A stretch of 64,000 nt of DNA from Dactylellina haptotyla (taxonomy: Eukaryota; Ascomycota; Orbiliomycetes; Orbiliales; Orbiliaceae): contig CM062380.1 in NCBI GenBank assembly GCA_031310005.1, positions 2,108,001 to 2,172,000 of the forward strand, read 5' to 3'. A program made the position numbers and the translations under genes. Under the pieces are notes generated by a model. The model had not been told where the DNA came from. It did no database searches and saw nothing but the letters and a program-made list of their open reading frames with translations. Of the stretch, positions 22,427-33,724 are shown piece by piece; the stretch's first letter is position 1, and each line of letters begins with the position of its first letter.

Positions 22427-23098
22427 GTTGCGGTAAGGTCGAAGCTTAGCGTGGCTGCGGCGACCAGCTCACATGGCTGAGACTAAAGGATCAAGGGTTC
22501 GACCTTGCGATGCCCACCATGATACCTGACGCTGGCTCGGAGAGGCTCTCTGTCATTGGTTACCGAGTCAAGTCGCCACGGCGTGATTTGGGCGAATGCA
22601 TGCGGGAGTGGAGCGGCCGAGGGGTGAAGTCTAGTTGCTGTTGTCTGGCGAATGTGAGGCCAAGCACCATCGACATGCAACAGAGCCAACACATGAGGTT
22701 GAAATTTACGCCGTCGGCCGTATGCGAGGCTTAAAAATGTCACTTTTGACTCCATTGGAAATATTCAAATACTGAATTCATAGTGTAGCCTTTATAATTC
22801 GAGAGGTAAACAAAGAGTAGGTACTACAAAGACATTTCCAGAGGTCATCGCTGGCTTTGCGCCGTCACGCAAAGTCTCTGTAAAGAGTGGTCCAAATGCA
22901 AACAAAACTTCCAAGAAGTCCAACATTAGCGATAGTCTTGCTGTTATTGCAATTGGATATCCAGATACCCGGGTATCCTGCTTAAACACGAGAATTTAGA
23001 AAAGAGAGAAAGAGGAAGAAAACTCCAAGAACACCAGAACGCGGCAAACCCCTAAAAGTATTTACAGACCGCAAGAACGAAAAGAAAATGACGAGAGA
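22427..23098. other. Intergenic with possible upstream ORF
   Basis: The minus strand carries an ATG-started 90-codon frame at 22755-22483, ending 56 nt before the 529-aa protein's start codon. If transcribed with it, this would be an upstream ORF. Nothing else is recognised; 22750-23090 should include the 3' flank of the DUF1223 gene. Confidence 0.5.
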
Positions 23099-24109
23099 TC
23101 ACATGTACATCTTCTCCAATTTGGCACTGCCGATGACTGGACCGCCTCGCCCCTTTTGCAACAAGACTGCCCTCTCGATTCCGTCTTGCTTCTCCACCCC
23201 AATGTTGAAAACGATGCTCCCACCCTTCCACTCGCCGATCTTCTTGATGTCGACTACCACATTTCGGTGCGGGATACATCGACCGGCATTTTCGCCGTGT
23301 CTGATATCTACATCGGCTGGCTTGGGCATATACCTTACCAAGTGCACATCTGCGGTCCCATCGAGATCTTCTCCCGAAATGAGGATGCTGTTGCCCTCAG
23401 TGGTGACCCTAGCAAGGTCTTCGTTAGCGGCGGCCATATAGCCCTTACTAACAATCTTGTTTAGATCGTCAAAGGTGTTGCCCACGCCGTCCGCTCGGCC
23501 GTTGACAATGACCTACGGGTGATATGATTAGCGAGGGATCCAATTGGTCAGTCGATACAAATGCAAACTAACCTGCGGCGTAAAGACCGACTCGTTTTCA
23601 AAACGAGCTGCGTAGTCTCGCTGTCTGCGATCAAAATCCTTATTCCCAAAGCTATCCTTCCATCCCAGATAATCCCAGTAGGTGACTTCATAGGTAAGTA
23701 GCAAAACGCTAGGATAATTGGTCATCAATTCAATGACATTGGCGTTCGAAGGAGGACAGCTGGAACAGCCTTGACTTTGGAAGATCTCCACAAGTGTAGT
23801 GTTGGCCATCTTGGAATTCTTATGACCCATTGCTTGCTTTGGCTGCGTGCGCTTTCTCGGTTTTGGAATAGAGAGAATGGGGACTTGCACAGGTGCGCTG
23901 TACGATGAGATGACCACTGGCGGTGGACTTGGGGTGCTGGTACTTCGGATAGTTTGTGCTTCCGACGAAGCAGCAGAGTTGGGTGGGAAGAAGGCTTCGT
24001 TAGGTCGACGGCAACCGTAACTGCAAGGTGCAAGGTCTGGTGGTAGATCGCAGGACTTTCGACGGAATGAGAGAGAATGAATGCGGAGGAGGTCTTTTAT
24101 TATAGCCAT
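23099..24109 (-). CDS. DUF1223 thioredoxin-like protein
   Basis: Two exons: 24109-23573 and 23512-23099, giving 316 aa. The family (DUF1223, thioredoxin-like fold) is shown by VEIFQSQGCSSCPP with a CxxC pair at Cys115/Cys118, by VLLLTYEVTYWDYLGWKD, by the RQRDYAARF segment and by VFTPQVIVNGR; the last is created by the splice (GTTAGT donor, CCGTAG acceptor). The reaction is unknown; a thiol-redox role is inferred from the CxxC. The first ATG (24109) gives a Pro/Ser-rich N-terminal extension of about 100 residues with extra cysteines; ATGs at 23830 (MGHKNSK) and 23809 (MANTT) are alternative starts. No signal peptide is evident. Confidence 0.88.
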
Positions 24110-26814
24110 CGCAGAATGCGCAAAAGATATATATATACACTGTGGCAGAATGAAAGGGAGAACGAGGAAGGAGCTTACGTCTCCTTCAGGCTGTTCAGAG
24201 TCGAAGCTATTTCTTTTGGGCTGAACGTATTTATAAAAGATGCGTCGTTATATGGCTGAAGCTGCGTTCGGCTTACGGCTTCGAGCAGCAAACCCCTGTG
24301 TAACAATTGCAAATATGTGTTGACGGTGAACTGTGGCTGGTCGCGAGATCGCATAAGCTGGGCATTAATCATCGGACGGACTCTAGAATCTTTTTTCTTT
24401 TCTTCTCAGTTTCCAGTCCAGGTTCGAAAGTAGGAGATTGGAGGGTGCGAGAGGGGTGGAGAGGGGAAGCCCCATCATTATTATAAATTTTTGTTTTCCT
24501 TCCTCTGCGAAGGGGAAGTCCAGCGAGGGTGCGGCGTCGAGCGTTGGTAGCTGCTATCGCTCCAGTAACAACGGTGCACATGCCCTGCTGCGCCGGGCAC
24601 ATTTGGACACTGGCACAAGGTACCGGCGTGCAAGGTACTAGGTAGCTAGGGCCCCGATCTGCTGCAAGTGCCGGTACATGCACTGGATATTATTACATTT
24701 TACTGTTGTTGATTGCATCGAGCATGAAATCAGCTTTCTTCGTTCGGTACCTGCGATTCAATTCGCACTGGCTGATCCCTTCACGATCTACTCGCCGCCA
24801 TACCAAAGTCATCCAAAGATATCACAGCTAGCCCCTGCGCTCCCTTCGAACGGTCTCGTACGGGCACAGCACTACCGCGGATTTAACGTTTTTCCATTTT
24901 ATTTTTGACACTCTCTTCCTCTCTCCTGCCCCTCCCGTAAGCACTTATTGCTCTTTTACGAGGCCAGAAACAGAGCACGGAGTCCCAAAGATGGTCGTAT
25001 CTCACGTTATCACTCGCATGCTCCGAAACAGTCACCCAGCGCGCAGCAGTAGAACCGGAAAGGACCCGCTAGCCTCGAGCCCGGTGGCTTCGATGGTTCA
25101 CGTCAGGTAACGGTAATAATCTTGGTACATCATCGAGAGTACTGTTGTAAAAGCAAGGGTGGAAAAGGGAAGAAGGGATAAGTTTGTTCTCGCGCTAGCT
25201 CGCCACAGCCGCACCCCAGCACATTATCCTGGAATTTGTGTTCTTTGTCCACTCTGATTCCAAATTTATCCCACCAAAACATGGGAAAATATCGGCGAAA
25301 TATTGACATCGGATGGTTGTGGTGGGCCCTCTTGCCAATTCCTCCCTGCGCTTTGCCCTGACAAACGCCTTCTCCAGCGCCCCGCTCACCCTGCGCTGCA
25401 CAACCTCCTGCATCGATGGGAAAAAAAGTATATGTATGTCAGGTCGCTAGCTGAGCTATCCAGTCCGTACAACATGTCGATGATACATCTGCCCAGTGCT
25501 GAAATACCCTAATAATTACCCAATCAAATAATAATAAGAAATGGAAGGAACTTTAAACTAGTGCAAGTGCGTTATCGCTTGTTCTAGTCTCTCTCTCACC
25601 CTCTCGCCCGAGATCTGAACGAGTTTTGGATGAATTTTTAGGTCACCAGTGGGTCCTTTCACCTGTCCTCTTGCCTGCCTTACTGCCTAACATTCAAGAG
25701 ATAGTGAGAATCCAAGAGATCGACTAACCTCTTATCTCATCTTATTTTATTTTATTTTACTATTACCTTTTTTTCATTCTTTGGCAAGTTTAAACTTATC
25801 TGGAAGCCCCAGCCAAATGCTCTACACTACAGATAGCCCTTTAAGGAAACTCTGAAGGATCTCGATTCTCCAACCTTAACTTAGATACTTCACATAACGT
25901 CCTCCACAAATTAAATTCACACCGATGACCCTGTATCAAGTGACTACATCCTCTTGAAACTAACGTTACCATACTGACTCTTCAGTCTAGCTATCTCGGT
26001 TCAATTGTACCTGGTTCGCGTAATCGATTTGAAATCTAGAAGGCACATTGATAAGAATATTACCTAGAAATCACCAAGCCCTACATGGATCACAAACATA
26101 ACAAAAGGAAGAAGATCGATCCAGATCCTCAGAGAAGTAATGGCTTTAGCAGGCTACAATTCATAATCATAAAACATCTTGATTGATATATTTCTAGGCT
26201 ATGGGCTAAGATGTGGAATTTTTCTATTGTGATATCAAACCATCCTAGTAACCAGTCAAGGAACACGAAATAGCTGCCTGGTAATATGAAATGACTTTTT
26301 TTTTAACAAATTGAAAGATTGAAAAATCCTTGCGGCTCTTGACAGGATTTCCAAATTATCGTTGAATCGCCCGGGGTGAGCGGGGGGATGTTGGCACCAA
26401 CGACTCGGCCTATCGATAAATCCAGTAATGCATAATGTTAACATCCACTATATTAAAATCTAAATCCTTCATCTACGGAGCAAAACCGATGGATCGGAAA
26501 CCCGATTCGACAAACCTAGAATGCACCTACAGCTGGTAGAATTTCGGACTTGGAGCCTAGAAGACAAATAGATGGGTAATATTAGTCAGGACTCAACCTT
26601 AAAATTTTTTGCACGAATAAGACCCATGCCGAAATGTGGCTCGCTCGTCCAATAGAACGTGCCTCTCTCGCGACTACTGACATCCATGGCCAGGCTACCC
26701 ATTTGGCAACTGGGCAGTTTTGTGTCACCATGGCGAATATTCCATAAAAAGTATCAGACGGGAAAATATTAAGATGGTAAAAACTTCGCACGAGCTGGCG
26801 AGCTCAACAGCTGC
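24110..26814. other. Intergenic, 2.7 kb, no gene recognised
   Basis: From 24110 to 25500 the base composition is mixed, with only short frames. A minus-strand open stretch at 24372-24178 ends at a GTAAGC donor but does not splice in frame into the DUF1223 gene. From about 25500 to 26600 the DNA is distinctly AT-rich with many stops on both strands, and could be a decayed repeat. No terminal repeats or transposase fragments were seen. Confidence 0.5.
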
Positions 26815-27422
26815 TCAAGCGATGCTAGTAAAATCATCTGAAAGGTGTGTAATTCGTATTTTCAGACCAGTAAAAATTGTATCTTACCGGCAACATGACG
26901 CTCCAGCCCCTTGCCAACTGCATCGTCAACCCCTTCCACTGCCATGATGCTATACAAATCCCTCTTCAACCCGGCGAGCAGCTCCCCGTTCAAATATTTT
27001 GTGTCGACGCTGCCCGCCGCAACGCAATATATCGGACCGTCTGGTTCATCTGATTCGTAGAAATAGATACCCCCGCCGCAGTCGGTGCAGAACCCTCGTC
27101 TGCCGTACTCTGACGACTGGTAGATCTTCAGGGTAGATTTCGATTCGTGCAGGAAATCTGTAATAGGAATGTGGAGTAACGTGGCGAAGAGGCCTCCGAG
27201 GGTTTTACGACACTACGCAACATATGTAACGGATATAGTAATCAAAGCTTAGTATTCCAACTCTTCTGCAAGATCTCAGATTCTTTGCATTTACAATACC
27301 TGTGAGCAATGGCAGTGATTTGAATTCGGCGGCCATTTCGATCCTTCCGGGAAGGTAATTTTGTAGCGTATACTCTGGCATTCGCACCCGCCGGTTATAT
27401 ACTCGGGCCTCGTCGGCTCCAT
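26815..27422 (-). CDS. GFA/CENP-V (Mss4-like) zinc-binding domain protein
   Basis: Rebuilt from three exons: 27422-27300, 27212-26888 and 26837-26815, giving 156 aa with all phases agreeing. The zinc-site cysteines of the GFA (glutathione-dependent formaldehyde-activating enzyme-like) fold are in place: GGCECQ (Cys13, Cys15), HCHCSQC (Cys37, Cys39, and Cys42 formed across intron 1) and FCTDCGG (Cys83, Cys86), followed by IYCVAAGSVD. Intron 1 ends GCGTAG and intron 2 starts GTAAGA; the last exon has only 23 nt. Members bind zinc and some act on S-hydroxymethylglutathione, but most fungal ones are uncharacterised, so the substrate here is unknown. No exon is long enough to stand out as a plain ORF. 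Confidence 0.9.
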
Positions 27423-28014
27423 CCTGATCGACTTCTGATCTCGCAAATACCAAGGAACTACAACTGACCGCTTCTAGTTATTTCATTCGAATGAAAGCAA
27501 AAAAAGAAGATCAATATGTCTGAGTAGTGCGTACGTATGTCCTTAAATCAGGGTCTTTGGAAGTGAACCCAAAAACCGATGAGGGGGTTTAAATACCGTC
27601 GTATATCGGACCGACCTGCCGGATTCTATTGACGTCGAGTATGTGCCTTGTACCTGATTCAAACTTACATCACGCCTACTCCCGCTTAAAAACACCGCAG
27701 GGCGGAAAGTCCTGGCGTTCTAGCGAGTTTTAAAGGAAAGAATCTTAAAATGGTAAACTAGAAAAGTTGTTATGATCATCTGGTAATTATAATACAATAA
27801 TAATGAATACTGCGTAATGGCCAAACGGAACACTAAGCCTCAAATAAAAAAAAGTCTCCTCGCGTCTAGCACCCGAAGACAGAAACTTTTGTGGAACAGA
27901 ATCATAAGCAAAAGAAATAATCACAGCTTTTCTTTTCATGGGAACAGAGGATAAGGTGTCCAACAAGCCTGGCTCAAAAAAACGGAAGAACAAAAACAAA
28001 GATGTCAAATCCCT
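27423..28014. other. Intergenic between GFA gene and ILV5
   Basis: About 590 bp, AT-rich. It holds the promoter of the GFA protein gene and the 3' flank of the ketol-acid reductoisomerase gene. No further feature recognised. Confidence 0.6.
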
Positions 28015-29553
28015 TTACTGATTCTCAGGGCGGAGAGATCTAACAGCCTTTCCTGCTCTCCAGATCTCCAAGTCTCTGATATCCTGCATCTCCTTCTCGT
28101 ACTTGGCACGGTAGTCCTTCTGCGAGTTATATTCTAACGATCGCTGGGTCTCCTTGCCAGTCTTCACGGAATCATAGAGCTCCTGGAAGACTGGCTTCAG
28201 GTTATCCTTGAATTTAGACGACCAGTCAATGGCACCACTATAGAGAGAAAAAAAAGAAAGAAAAAGTCAGTATATCATATCTACCTCGGAGATGGTTTAT
28301 GATAAGGATTATATATAACATACCGACGAGCAGTGGTAGAGCAAGCCTCGTACATCCAGTCCATGCCGTTCTTTCCGATCAACGGATACAAACTCTGGGT
28401 AGCTTCTTCGACAGTCTCGTTAAAGGCTTCCGACGGTGAGTGTCCGTTCTCCCTGAGGACTTCGTACTGTGCCAAGAACATGCCGTGAATACCGCCCATC
28501 AAGCAGCCACGCTCACCGTAGAGATCGCTGTATACTTCCTTTTCGAAGGTGGTCTTGTAAAGGTATCCGGAACCGACGGCGACACCGAGAGCGACGGCCT
28601 TCTCTTCGGCTTTTCCAGTGACATCCTGGTAGATGGCGACGGAGGAGTTGATGCCGCGACCCTCTTTGAAGAGGGACCGAACAGTTCTACCGGAGCCTTT
28701 TGGCGCGACGAGGATAACGTCGACATCAGATGGAACCTCGACCTTGGTCCTATGTTTAATAGCCTGTTAGAAAATGACCTCCCAAAACAATCCTTTTTTA
28801 AAGCATTACAACATAAAAGCATAAAAGTGTAGAAGAGGGGGACATACAAATCCTTGAAGACAGGACTGAAGCCGTGGGAGAAGTACAAAGTCTTCCCCTT
28901 GGTGATCTGTGGCCCAATGCTAGGCCACGTCTCACTCTGAGCAGCATCGGACAGCAGGTTCATGATGATTGTGCCCTTGCCGATGGCCTCGTCGATCTCG
29001 AAGAGGTTCTTTCCGGGAACCCAGCCGTCCTCGATAGCTTCCTTCCACGAAGCACCGTTCTTGCGAACACCGACGATAACATTGAGACCATTGTCGCGGA
29101 GGTTGAGACCCTGGCCGTGGCCTTGCGAGCCATAACCGATAAGGGCTAGTGTGTCATTCTTGAAGTATTCCTGTAGTCAAGTAATCAAGGAATGTGGGGT
29201 TAGAAATTTTTTTACCACTACCACTACCACCCCGGCCCCGCACTAGCAGGCCTGGTGAGATAGATATTACGTGTTAACGCGGGTAGATTACTTACGAGTA
29301 GCTTCTCCCGGGGCCAGTCAGCACGCTCAAAGACCTCCTCTTTGACACCGGCAAAGTCAATGGTCTTGAGCCCTCGCGATTGGAACGCTGGGAAGGCGAT
29401 TCTGGCAACTGGCCTGGCGATGGCGGGTCTGGCGGCGGCTGCGATGAGAGCAGCGGTTGTAAGGGTTCTCTGAGCAACTGGTCGCTGGACGGCATGTGCA
29501 ATCGCCTGTCTGGAGGAAGGACGCATCGCCCGGACGAAAGATCTCGACGCCAT
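28015..29553 (-). CDS. ILV5: Ketol-acid reductoisomerase, mitochondrial
   Basis: Four exons: 29553-29296, 29170-28848, 28749-28324 and 28237-28015, giving 409 aa. This NADPH and Mg-dependent enzyme converts acetolactate and acetohydroxybutyrate to the dihydroxy acids of valine, leucine and isoleucine synthesis in the mitochondrion. The N-terminus (MASRSFVRAMRPSSRQ...) is an Arg/Ala/Ser-rich presequence. Exon 2 carries the dinucleotide loop LIGYGSQGHGQGLNL; exon 3 has VILVAPKGSGRTVR and the acidic metal site region EVYSDLYGERG; exon 4 has AIDWSSKFKDN. Splice phases 0, 2 and 2 all close correctly. In budding yeast the homologue also helps maintain mtDNA, but nothing in the sequence tests that here. 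Confidence 0.97.
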
Positions 29554-31012
29554 TTTATTGGATTTTTGTGGAACTGCGCGTTATTCAAATGCAAGGGAAA
29601 ACGAGAAGAGGATCGAAGCTTCGATGTCAGACGAGTAGGCGATACAATTGTTGCAGACTGGACAATTGGACAGGAGAACGGACGGTGAAAAAGATGCAAA
29701 GGAAGAAGGGAACCAGCAAGAAAAATGCTTACGACCCGGCCTATTTATTCTCTCCACGTAGCTACGTGAACGATCCCACAATGCGGTTAAACTGGCCGTC
29801 TCGACGACCGCGGCCGGACAAGAAAGTGCAATTGCAAAGTCGTTCTGCGGCGGACGCTCGCTAGCTCCAACGCGGAATCTTTTCTGGCGAGCGTGGGTGT
29901 TTTTTCAGGCGTGTGCGATACCGGACCGGAGACAGCTCTTCCTCCCCGGACAGGGCCCCGCTAGCGTGCGCGCATGCAAATCGGCGGAACATCCTCCAGT
30001 GACTTGCTCCTCTCTTCCCTCTGCTTCTTTCCTGCTTGTGAGAATGTATGCAGGGACTGGAGGGGAAGGAGACCAGGACATGGTTCCCTATCCAGAGGAT
30101 GGCTTGCAGAAAAACGAGCTATGGGTTCGCAGCTCACGCGGACATTCCGTTTATATATTCACGCGGGGCGCTTGCAATAATCCCTTGGAGTCTATCATCT
30201 TGTAACCACTTGCGTTCAGGTGTTTTCATTCTATCAACAGAGCGTGCCGTCCGGAGACAGAGATTCGAGATAGCGACATCGGGGTAGCAGAATATTAAAA
30301 CGACCAATCCAGCGCCGGATATGATGATTTAAGGATACAGTAAGGGAGACACGAACCGGACCACGTCAACCAGCCACCGAAGAACATCGAGAGTAGGGGA
30401 TGCAGCAAAGAGGATGGGTCGATAAACAGAAACGAGGGCTAAAGAGAAACCAGCAGCAGAAACCAAGGCCACAGCAGAAAAAAAGATGCCCAATGGAATA
30501 GAAACCAAATTAGCTAATATATATAAAAAATAAAAAAAAAGGATGAGTATAGGTAGGCTCGACAGAAAAGAAAAACAACAGGGGCTAAGGAAATCTATTT
30601 CGAACTTCTTCAAAGGAAATAGAGAAGAGGGAAAAAAATAGAAAATCGATGGAACGAAAGGAATATCTTCCAATCTAACGAGAACCTCTCTCTCTCTTCT
30701 CCTCTTCCTTCCTTCGCCGCCCCGGTACTGTCCTTTTTCCCAACAGAAAATCTATAGATGGACTTAGACTGAAAGAGAAGAAAAAGCAATGGAATTCGTG
30801 AACAACCACCCGGCCATTTGAATGCTGGCAAACCAAAAAGCCAAATTAACACCTCCAGAATACAAGGGAAGCAAAGAGCAACCGAAAAATTAAAACCGAG
30901 AAGAGGAGTCGCGACCAAAGAGAAGGGGTAGGGGGAGAGAATCAGGGTAAAACCCAATAGCTGTCGTTATGTCGTAAAGGCTATTCTGAGCTTCGCAGCG
31001 TGCAGTTTCCTT
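29554..31012. other. Intergenic, ILV5 promoter and UBC12 3' flank
   Basis: No gene recognised. The first 200 bp are ILV5 leader. From 30400 to 30960 the plus strand is purine-rich (AGAGAA-type), so the long minus-strand frames there (30329-30673 and 30610-30957) are Phe/Leu/Ser-biased artefacts. Confidence 0.55.
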
Positions 31013-32025
31013 TTATTTGTTTACTTTATCGTATTGGATGTTCTTGACGTAGCCACCCCCCATGGCCGACCTGACGTTTCTCTTGAAGTTCTCTCGATTG
31101 GTCTTGAGGTCTTCGGCGGCCTCCTTATTCAACGGGTCGGAAGCATTGGGCTCTAGGAAGAGGTACTGCGGGATTCGTTAGCCACTGATTTCTCTTGACG
31201 ACCCTTTGTAGCACGTAACGTACCTGCAAACCAACGATAACGGCGTTCAAGTTCAAAACGGGCTTCCAGTCTTCTCTCAGGATGTTGAGGCAGACCTTGC
31301 CTTCGAGATCGATGTTCGGATGGTAGATCTTCTGCTTACAGAGAACTCGTGGGGGGTCGTGTGGGAAGTTTTGGTTGATCACAAAGTCGAAATCGAAGCT
31401 TCCACTCTTGTACATTCCTATATTTCCACAAGAAAAGAAGATTTGCGGGTCAGTAAGCTGCGTCTAGAGAAGCGGGTTGGGGCGGCTTTTTTGGGGGGGA
31501 GTGGTGTGTGTGTGTGTGTGGCCAACGTACCCTCATCAGGCTCGATCGTTAGTGTAAAGTTGAGGATGTCGTCAGGGTTCGGGAAGTGAGTCTTCATCGT
31601 CGAGGGTAACGAAAGTTCTCCGAGATCTGTAAGAAGTCCCAAAGTTGTTAGCTTTGATGCACCTATATTCGAGGCACCTATATTCGAGGACGAGAGGGTC
31701 GTATCCATCTCGGACGATTTGATCGCGTGGACGGAGGGGATCCCCTTGTCGGCCGCGTTATATACGTGTAGGCGTAGGAGGAGGAGGAGGAGGAGGATGA
31801 CGGCAGGAGGGGTGCAAACACTCACCCTTCTGAACCCGTAACTGAGCAGCGGTGACTTTTTTCTTGCCAGAGGCCGCCGACGCTGCCTGCTGCTGCTGTT
31901 TCTGTTCGGACCGAAAACGATGCATGTTAGCGTTCGGTGCCCCCTTCGGCGTAGTTATGCAGCCCCACCAAAACGGAAGGATCAGGAGTTAACGAAGGAC
32001 GTACCATCGACCAGATTTTCAACAT
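31013..32025 (-). CDS. UBC12: NEDD8-conjugating enzyme UBC12 (E2)
   Basis: Five exons: 32025-32005, 31901-31826, 31626-31531, 31417-31224 and 31165-31013, giving 179 aa. It carries NEDD8/Rub1 from the E1 to cullins. The catalytic Cys107 lies in [15 protein letters not shown], followed by [14 protein letters not shown]; the N-terminal MLKIWSM plus a Gln/Ala-rich stretch corresponds to the E1-docking tail that marks UBC12 among E2s. The C-terminus ([15 protein letters not shown]) also fits. Exon 1 has only 21 nt. Intron 2 (31627-31825) holds an exact 15-bp tandem duplication and a GAG run; intron 3 has a GT run. Confidence 0.96.
31659..31688. repeat. Exact 15-bp tandem duplication in UBC12 intron 2
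   Basis: GCACCTATATTCGAG occurs twice back to back (31659-31673 and 31674-31688). Downstream in the same intron is a run of about seven GAG units (31777-31798). Both are intronic and do not alter the protein. Confidence 0.9.
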
Positions 32026-33724
32026 GGTGAGAGATGTGTGGAGGTAAGCGGACGGAAGGCAAAGATCAGAGGGGAGTCTTGGTTGGTTAGGAGAGGGTTT
32101 CTGTTCTCGTGGTGGTGGTGGTGGTGGTGGATGAGGAGTGAGTGAGTGAGTGAGCGAGGAAGGGAAACGAGGCAATCACTCGTGGCGACTCGACAACAAG
32201 GCAAAGTCCAGAAGCTTCCGTCGGGTGGGAGAAAGGGTGCTATCGTCCGAACACAACGAGACGGGCGTATTGAAAGGACAGGAATCTACGCTATGAGATC
32301 TATTAGGGTGGGGAGGAACGAAGACAGAGTATCTATCTACTGCAATATATTATAGTCTACGAGAGAGCGAGAGGGAGGGAAGGATGGTTAGGAAGGGAAG
32401 GGGAAGCAAGAAGAATAAGAAGAACGAGAATGAGAAGAACGAGAATGAGAAGAACGAGAACAAGAAAGCAAGGTACGTCGCAAGGCTTAGCTTGGATTGA
32501 TTTCCTGAAACAAGCACCAGCCGACCCAATACACCAAGACGGCCCCGGTGTTAGTCAGTATCATGCATGGCTGCGAAGACTCATACCGGACCGAGCTGGT
32601 CAGACTCATGGCGTCTCGTCCAGACCCGCATTCTCCCATGGGCTTTACTTTCTTTCGATTTCTACATCCGATGGTGAGGATACCCTCAAGACATCCCAAC
32701 ATGCGGTGGGTGCCTCTCAATGCGGCTTTCTTGTGGCTTGCGTGTCTCCGTTGGATCCTTCTCGACCGAGCACTACTGACAAATTCCCACCCCCGAGATG
32801 TGGAGAAAAACTGCAGCTTGCACCGGATCGATGATAGCGTGTATATATTAATTAAGTACTTGAGTATTCAAAAAATGAAAATAAAGATAAAATATTACGG
32901 AATTCACAATCTGATTGCTTGATATAGATATATCGGTAACGTGCATCCAAATTCATACACTACTACAATCACGAAAAATCACAAGAGTGCCTTCAAAGAA
33001 AGAAAAGAAATAAAAACTACGATAAAAAAGTGACCTCCGGGAATGCACTGCATAGTTGCAGACCCGTTTGAGCGGCCCTCTGGGCGAAAGGTGGAAATCA
33101 AAAGCTTGTCTTATAGTCAGTCTGGTTCTTGTTTGTGTAAATATAGCTTGTAGAAATCAAAATTGCAGAGAAATCCACAAAAACACAAAATAATAAAACA
33201 AGTACAGAAGAAACAAAACTACTCTCTCTTTCTCTCTGTGCGTATCTCTCGATTTAATTTGTCGAACGAGCGGACCCGAGTAGTATTACATAAGGAAGGG
33301 GGAAACGAAAGCACAAAATGAAAAAGCCCAAGAAAAAAGAAAGAGTAACGATATCCCACTACCATCCAGTCCAATAACGCACCCGCGATCCAGCGAAAAG
33401 AATCAACCAAGCTATCCAATTGGCACTGTCAATATAAAGAAACGGAAGAAAAAGTAAAATATACGGTTAGGATTTCTGATTCGGAGAAAGAACACCTCTG
33501 AACACCGTTATGCGACCCTGTGATTTGCCAGTTTGCTCCATTTGTCCCGGTCTGTCAAAATTGTAGACGATGTTAATGTTTTTTTTTTTGTGTTTGCCAG
33601 TTTTATGAATTTCTTTCCAAACAACGGAATGAAGCTGGTCTGTCTAGACCACTCGGCGGCTATTGTAAACAAAAGATATATGAGTAAGCCTTGGCCTTCA
33701 GTTTTCGAGGATGGGGAATGCTTT
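32026..33724. other. Intergenic, UBC12 promoter and NBR1 3' flank
   Basis: Positions 32026-32470 are purine-rich on plus, i.e. a pyrimidine-rich UBC12 leader. They include seven GGT units (about 32109-32130), a GAGT run and a 15-base tandem repeat (AGAACGAGAATGAGA units, about 32420-32459). The rest is AT-rich without a recognisable gene. Confidence 0.6.
32420..32459. repeat. 15-base tandem repeat
   Basis: Two full and one partial unit of AGAACGAGAATGAGA on plus, about 400 bp upstream of the UBC12 start codon. Confidence 0.85.

Noticed and set aside
22440-22515. tRNA-like stretch with GGGTTCGACC (B-box-like)
   Set aside because: The T-arm does not pair around the loop and no acceptor stem can be formed at tRNA spacing.
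24175-24372. Open minus-strand stretch ending at a GTAAGC donor, upstream of the DUF1223 gene
   Set aside because: Splicing to the available acceptor before 24109 is out of phase and hits a stop, so it cannot be an N-terminal exon of that gene.
30329-30957. Minus frames of 114 and 115 aa downstream of UBC12
   Set aside because: They are read from purine-rich plus-strand DNA and consist of Phe/Leu/Ser; no splice sites or motifs.
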